In this document: one piece after another, positions 57,995-64,000 of the stretch
Position numbering within the stretch: the stretch's first letter is position 1
Layout: each line of letters begins with the position of its first letter
Origin: Orbilia blumenaviensis
Taxonomy: Eukaryota > Ascomycota > Orbiliomycetes > Orbiliales > Orbiliaceae
Assembly: GCA_036872755.1 (NCBI GenBank)
Contig: JAVHNS010000006.1
Location: 1,054,001-1,118,000 of the forward strand
Direction: 5' to 3'
Length of the DNA: 64,000 nt
Translations under genes and position numbers: made by a program
Notes under the pieces: generated by a model
The model's input: the letters and a program-made list of their open reading frames with translations, nothing else
What the model was told of the DNA's origin: nothing
Databases searched by the model: none

Positions 57995-60082
57995 AGTGCT
58001 TGACTGAACGACCCGATTCGCATTTCTTTTTTATCTTTTTTCCTTAGCTACGAACTTTCTTTTCTTCTTCTTCTTCTCTTCTTCACTTTTATTTTACTCG
58101 ACCCTCATTGATCCGGATGATAAATACGTTATTTTTCCGTTGAAGCGATGAGGATGTAATGATATGTGGACTGGCGTTCGATTCCCCATTTTTTCTTTCT
58201 TATTTTCTGACGTCCCTGGGTTTTTATATGGATGGGATGTCTCCTCTTTTTTTCCTTTAAAGTTATTCTGAATTCTCCGAGGACGTAGCCCTATTTCGGC
58301 ACCAGAGGGAGGGGGTTTACTACTACTCTTTAAAGTAACATTGTCATGAGCGTCTACCTACATAGTAGTAATGTATGGGCCTTTTTCTTTTTCCTTTTAA
58401 GATTACATGTGTATCGTTGGCTTTCTGTGTGTTTTATGTTTATCTTTTCACGGTATCGCATGTCCTTTTTTTTGAATTTTTCTATTGGTTCTGAGACATA
58501 CATCCATTCTGCTGGGTTTATATACCGACTTCTTTCTTTCTTTCTTTTCTTCTTCTTTCCTTTTTTCTTTCTTTTGGATCTTGATCATGCGGGCTTAAAG
58601 CTTTTTTATATGTGGCATTGCAATTCTTCTTTCTCTCTCCGCATGCATTATGCTTGCTGCGATTGGGCATTTATTCATTTACATCATACCTAGCTACTTG
58701 AGTACAGCTTATGCATGCATGGCGGAATTTGAAAGAAAGAGAAACAAGATGAAGTTGAAGTTGAAGAAAGGGATGGATGGGGTATACGTGGAAAAGTACA
58801 CTTGCTTGCTTCTTGATCATATTGCAGGAGGAGGGTGAACCCTTTTTTTCTGATAACTTCTTCGATTGTATATTTTTTTGGGGAGGAGGTGATATATATA
58901 TACCTTATATTTATTTTATATTTTACACTTATTTATGATATGCTACGATACGAGCAGTCTTGAACTCTTATGATTGTTTTTTGTTCTTGTTTTATATCCT
59001 ACGGAATGATTTATCGAGGTTCTCTCTCGTTGACGTTTGTTTGATATATATACTAACCGACTATTTTTGGGTACCCGCCAGCCCTCTCTTAACCCCACGG
59101 GAGATTCTTTGTGGATGATGCAGGGGGGAGTTTTCTTGGGAGAGAGAGGTCATTACGCAAACAGCCTCACCTTAACTCAGCTACTCCCTTTTTTGCGACC
59201 ACCTACTTCGTACCTTGCCTACCTTCTTCTTCTCCTTCTTCTTCTTACAACTACTATTCCCCGCCGACTGTTTTATTTTATTATTTTTTTTTTTTTTTAA
59301 ACTTGGAATTCCTGTTGCTGGCAGACAGGGTAGATAATCCTTTCCCCCCCCGCGGGGACGTTACATATACCTTACCTGGGGCATCTTACGTAGTAGCCGA
59401 CAGATCCATCCATCCAACCAGACCAAACCGACAGATACCCACCTACCTACTTAGAGAGAAAAAGAAGGAACCGAAGACATCCGGGGTAGCCGAGTTTATA
59501 CCAAACCCCCAAGCTTTACCTAGAAGTTTTTGGTTTAGGTGGCCGCAGCAAAAGCTACTATACTATATTATAGCGGTAGTACGGTCCCCGTCAGCAGCGA
59601 GCGACGGAAGCGCACAGCTCTTTTAAAAAGGGACGTACGGGACATCCGAAGAGGGAAGGGGGGACGTCACCTTTTTTTGTGGTTTGATTTGATTTTGGCG
59701 GGATTACGATATTCCACGGTTCACGGTCCACGATATTTACGTTTTTATCTCGACTCGACTCGGCTCGGCTGGGGGTGTATAGCGTACAGTCTGTGATTGG
59801 GAATTTTGATCAAGGCGCGGAGGGTGGTTTTATCTTTATTTTATTAATTACTGCGATCGATTGCTGCGACTGCAGGAGGAAGGAACGAAGGAAGGAAGGA
59901 AGGATTAAAACCAAGGGAATATATTACACACCCGTCGTCGCCCAATGCCGAATCCATCTCCATAAACAAAAAAAACCTCCAATCGATCCAAATCACCAAA
60001 CCAAAAACCCCCAATCACAGCTGCAGACACAAAGCTTTCAAAAACTCACAAAAAAGAGAGAGAGAGAAGAATAAAAAGGGCC
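57995..60082. other. 2.1 kb spacer, T-rich 3' flank and next promoter
   Basis: The first part is a T/C-rich 3' flank of the palI gene. A short frame near 58346-58693 is T-rich (Phe/Leu runs) and not coding-like. CTACCT/GTACC-type words and a GAAGGAAGGAAGG run (about 59878-59904) precede the next gene. No gene seen. Confidence 0.45.
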
Positions 60083-61549
60083 ATGACCACCGAACTCCCC
60101 CGCAACACGCTCTACAGCCCCCCCCTCTCCCCCTCCCCTCTAAACCCATCCTCCACAATAATAGACGCCCACGCCCCAATAACAGGCACAACAGGCACAA
60201 CCACCCGCCGACGACAACAGCGCGCCCGCTCCTCCTCCACAACCTCAGTAACCTCAACCTCCACACACATCCTAAACACCGCCTGGAAACTCAAGCGTAA
60301 AGCGCATCAATACTGGAACCGCCTGACATTATTCCAAAAGATAGTGGGATGCACCATCCTTGCCATCGTAAACGTCTTGGTCCTACTGGGAGTGGTTTAT
60401 CATGAGGCTATATTCCATTGGTTCTCGCCGATTGCTGATAAGTGGGCGTATGCCTCCCCTTCCTTCCCTCCTTCCCTCCCTTCCATACATTCATCCTAAT
60501 ATACAAATATAATATAATATAAAATATAAAAAGCTGACGATTTGAATTTTTTTTTTAAAAAAAGCCAACTCCCCTACGGCTTCCTAATCCTCTTCACCTG
60601 GACCTTCATCTCCGCCTTCCCCCCAATGATAGGCTACTCAACCTCCATAACCCTCGCCGGCTTCATCTACGGCCTCCCCAACGGCTGGTACATAGCCGCC
60701 TCAGGCACCGTAATAGGCTCAACAGCCGCCTTCCTAGCCTGCCGTCTCTACTTCCGTGACTTCGCCCAAAAGATGGTAGAAACAGATAAAAGATTCGCAG
60801 CATTATCATTAACGTTAAAACACGATGGGTTGAAGTTATTATGTATGATCAGACTATGTCCGTTGCCGTATAGTATTTCTAACGGGGCGATGAGTACTTT
60901 TCAAACGGTTAGTGTGTGGAAATTTGCGGTTGCGGGGGCGGTGGCTAGTCCGAAGTTGTTGATTCATGTCTTTGTGGGGAGGCAGATGAGGGTGCTTGGG
61001 GATAAGGGGGAGAAGATGGATGGGTGGACTAAGGCGGTTAATTATGGGGGGATTATTTTGGGAGTGGTGTTGGGGATGGGGACTGGGTGGGTTATTTATA
61101 AGAGGACGGTTAGGAGGGCGAGGGAGTTGGAGGCGGAGGAGAGGAGGAGGGTTGTTGCTGGTGTTGGTGGGGGGAGGAGTGGGGAGGGGGAAGGGGAGGA
61201 GGTTAGGATGGGGGATAGGGATAGGGAGAGGGATGGGGGGATGTTTTTTGATGATCCGGTTGAGGAGAGGTTGGAGAGGACGCTTAGTGGGGGGAATGAT
61301 GGTGGTGATGGGAGGAGGAGGGGGGGAAGTTATGGGGATGAGGAAGGGGGGGTGCATAAGAGGAGGGATGGGATCGCGGGGAGGGCGATGGGGGTTTTTA
61401 ATGGGATTTTTGGAGGGGTGGTTGTTGATGGGTCTAGAGGGTTTGGGGGGGAGAGTGAGGATGAGGAAGGGAGGTTGTTGGATGGGGATGAGTTGATGGA
61501 GGATGAGGATGCGGAGGAGCTGTTGGTTGTGGATGATGTGGGGAGGTAG
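60083..61549 (+). CDS. Tvp38/TMEM64-like VTT-domain membrane protein
   Basis: Two exons (60083-60447 and 60565-61549) give 449 residues. A Ser/Thr/Arg-rich cytosolic N-terminus leads to a first span (about 97-117, VGCTILAIVNVLVLLGVVY). The VTT (DedA-like) core follows, with GFIYGLPNGWYIAASGTVIG, RLCPLPYSISNGAMSTFQTV and PKLLIHVFVGRQM, and a last span near 290. The C-terminal 150 residues are acidic, Gly-rich and probably disordered. Tvp38 relatives are Golgi/endosomal membrane proteins, and VTT proteins of this clan have been linked to lipid scrambling. Composition changes abruptly near 60830 from C-ending to G/T-ending codons. Splicing AAGTGGGC|GTATGC to CCAACT restores the family's DKW motif. 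Confidence 0.9.
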
Positions 61550-62167
61550 ATACCTATATACTACCAGACTAGGGAGGGAGGGTAGGTAGTTTTGGGACCC
61601 GGGGGGGGGGTGTATTATTATGTTTATAGGTATATTACTTGTGCTCTTTTTTTGTTTTGTTTTGATTGAATTGAATTGGTTGGGATAGAGTACTGTTTTT
61701 TTGGTATTGGTTACTACTTAGGTACTGTGGGTATTACTACCGGTTTAGGTAGATGGAAAAATATATATATACATAGTAGACGGCGGCGGTATCAAGGTCT
61801 TTTTTTGTCGGATAGACTGTCTTTACCGTGATATGTTTACTGAGTAGATATCTTACTAGTATACTGTGTAGATTGGCCTCGTCTATAGATGTATAGAATA
61901 ATGGTGATCGGATCAGTAAGTTTTTTTTTATGGATATGGGCGATTTATTGATATACTTATAGAACATATATAGAGTAGATTGAACACTACGGGAAGTAAA
62001 TTTAAATACCGGCTGACTGGGTTTGGCTGGCTGGGTTTGGCTGGCTGACCGGGAAGTTAAATGTATATGAGGTTGGAGGTGGGTGCTGGGTATGTGTATT
62101 GTTGTGAGTTTGCGGTGGGTACAGATGCTACGAGACTAGGTACAGCGATAGTAGTTCTAGTTATGTT

Positions 62168-63803
62168 CACGTGACACTTTTGGGGGTGAAATTGATCCGG
62201 GGTCCCCTCACTGTATTATATATTATATATCATACTGTTGTAGTGTGGAGGTAGGCAGGTAGGAGGTAAGTACCTACCTGGTTGGCTAGTTCTTCGTTAA
62301 GAGGCTGTTTGGCGGCTGCAAGGCCTCAGGTTGGTCAGACTGGACACTGAATTCCATTGGGGGGGGGGGGGGGGGGTGGTCTGTATTAACTACTATTATT
62401 CGAAGCTATCTATCTAGAAAGCTGGTTTGTATATTGCCGGCGCCCCCTTGCCAGCAGAGCGTGGTGTAGTACGGGATTCTGGTGGATTTGTGGTTTTTTT
62501 TTGGGTAACCGGGAACTCCATGCTGATTCTCTTATTATTTTCCCCTAACAAGATAGGCCACGCACGTGATTATTTTGGAGCTCTATATTATGTTGAAGTT
62601 GATCGACAGGAGGGGGGCAAGTGTCGATTGTTACTAATTTGGAAGGGATCGGAGATTGGGAATCATTGATCAGTGGGGGGGGGGTTGATCAACCGTGGTG
62701 AAAAGGTATTCAATCATATGGGTTTGGCTGTGTGTGGATTCGCATGATATATGGGAGATTTTAGGGTGTATTATATTATAGGACTGGATTAAAGGCTGGC
62801 TGATTAGGCTGTCACCAAGATCGTAGCCTAGGTAGCTACAGGGCTAGGTCGTAGGAGGGTTACCAGCAAAGCCTCTCTTATTGTTTATTTGTAGAGTGGC
62901 TTTGCACGTGATACTTTTGAAGTTCAAAACCATCAGCGTCGGAACATCTTCTTGTCGACGAGCGTAGAATTCAGCACTCAAGGATAAATATCACGTGGGC
63001 TTTCTTAATGGAGGCTTCTCTTCTTTGCGTCTTTTACTCAGCACTGATTTTTGTTTTTTTTGGGGGTACTTTGGTGGTGCCTGTTCACGTGATAATTTTA
63101 ATGCTTAAAACGAATCGTGTACAGAATTGTGGCAATTTTGAAAACTTTCGGAGCTAAAAAATGGCATTTGGATGTTGAGAGGAGGAGGAGGGGAGTTATT
63201 ATTGTTACTGTCCTCGACACCATAATCATGTGTGTGTCTCCGTTTGGGTTACGAGACCGCATGGTAGTAATCTAAGGTTAGATATTAGGTATTTAGCTAA
63301 AGCGGTTTTAGCTGGGGTTTCCCGTGATATTGGAGGTGAAATATGCTATATTGAGGGCAGCTGCTAGCTGTTTCCGTGCCACGATCGAATACTCAGCATG
63401 GTAGATGACAGATTCCATTCAAGAACACTGGCCGGATTGGACAGTCTTCGTACCCAAACGGGGACACGTACATGGTTATGACATCAGGGACGGTAGCAGC
63501 TAATAAACCTCTGGAACTCCTTTTCAGCATTCAAGTGGCGGTTTTTTGGCTCTGAAAGTTTCAAAAATTGGAAAAATTCTTGATGCGTTACGTTTTGAGC
63601 AGGAAAGTTATCACGTGTTTTTTCTAGAATTTCCACCTGAAATCGGTTCAATGGAAAGCCACGTGATGATTTTGGTCTTCAGAAGAGGGATCGATGATTC
63701 TAGACGTCTTATGGGCCCCGCACCATCTCTTCTTTTCTTGGATAGCATTGTGCTCTGGCAGAAAGAGTTGAGGATCTGTTTTGAAGCCCAAACGTATCAC
63801 GTG
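62168..63803. promoter_or_regulatory. Array of eight CACGTG (E-box) sites
   Basis: Perfect CACGTG cores start at 62168, 62563, 62905, 62992, 63086, 63612, 63660 and 63798. In five of them the right flank follows CACGTGAYNNTTTTG or a close variant, sometimes continuing into GGAGCTC or a TTCAAAAC-like word. The core is a known site for bHLH factors such as Cbf1/Pho4/SREBP types; which factor acts here is unknown. Confidence 0.6.
62359..62376 (+). repeat. G18 homopolymer
   Basis: Eighteen consecutive G on the plus strand; able in principle to form a G-quadruplex and prone to length error in assemblies. Confidence 0.85.
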
Positions 63804-64000
63804 CCATGAGGACTGTGTCTACATGGTTATGCTTAGACGTATGCACTAAGGGAGGTAGGGAGGGCTCTGAGATCGCGAGACCGCAAGGTAGAAGAAGGAG
63901 GGGGACCTCCTCTGGCCAATGAGGGAGTTCTGGAGCTCAAAGTTGTCACATGACCACTCTCACGTAGGGCATTCCCTATAGCCTCTTTGTAGGGTTTTAA

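Larger units (their letters stand above)
61550..64000. other. Terminal gene-free stretch with E-box array
   Basis: No gene is supported on either strand. It contains a duplicated GGGTTTGGCTGGCT unit (near 62020-62045), an 18-base G run and the CACGTG array listed separately. Confidence 0.5.

Noticed and set aside
60854..61496. Long frames overlapping the 3' half of the Tvp38-like gene on both strands
   Set aside because: They are produced by the G-rich, low-complexity coding sequence (Gly/Arg or Pro/His strings); the VTT protein explains the region.
1..64000. CRISPR arrays, bacterial operons, rRNA genes, intact transposons or viral genes
   Set aside because: None seen. The window is eukaryotic with spliced genes; no regularly spaced direct repeats, transposase, reverse transcriptase or polymerase-like frames were found.

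Overview
The window looks like a chromosomal piece of a filamentous ascomycete (Pezizomycotina). Genes are widely spaced and carry short introns with GTRNGT donors, CTAAC-like branch points and YAG acceptors. Housekeeping proteins are of fungal type (PalI/Rim9, Tsc13, ACBP, Tvp38-like, glucosidase II beta), and many secreted proteins have no obvious relatives. The T-rich leaders, the Thr-rich adhesin-like proteins and the orphan secretome would fit an early-diverging class such as Orbiliomycetes, but that placement is an impression only. All intron-containing models below were assembled by hand from splice signals and reading phase.

Layout. 0-11 kb: a small secreted protein, a DUF866 zinc protein, a Cys-rich secreted protein with a stanniocalcin-like cysteine pattern, the beta subunit of ER glucosidase II, and a type II membrane GT-B-like glycosyltransferase. 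11-17 kb: mostly non-coding, with one tRNA-Ser(GCU) and a nearby inverted tRNA fragment. 17-29 kb: an island of seven predicted secreted proteins, six of them intronless. Two are Thr-rich adhesin-like proteins; the others are small orphans, four of which share a Cys...[FLY]x(D)xxCys core. 29-42 kb: core metabolism, with Tsc13 enoyl reductase, an HDDC2-type HD phosphohydrolase, acyl-CoA-binding protein, an unidentified basic nuclear-type protein, and GlcNAc-6-phosphate deacetylase. 42-64 kb: three large-leader genes (an unidentified Pro/Ser-rich protein, PalI/Rim9, a Tvp38-like VTT protein) separated by long pyrimidine-rich spacers full of homopolymer runs. The last 2.4 kb carries eight perfect CACGTG sites.

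The genes do not form one pathway. Glucosidase II beta serves ER glycoprotein folding, and the glycosyltransferase is probably another membrane-bound endomembrane enzyme. Tsc13 and ACBP both belong to long-chain acyl-CoA metabolism and lie within about 3.5 kb, though on opposite strands. The most distinctive unit is the 17-29 kb secretome island. Its repeated but highly diverged two-cysteine architecture suggests a locally expanded, fast-evolving family of secreted proteins.
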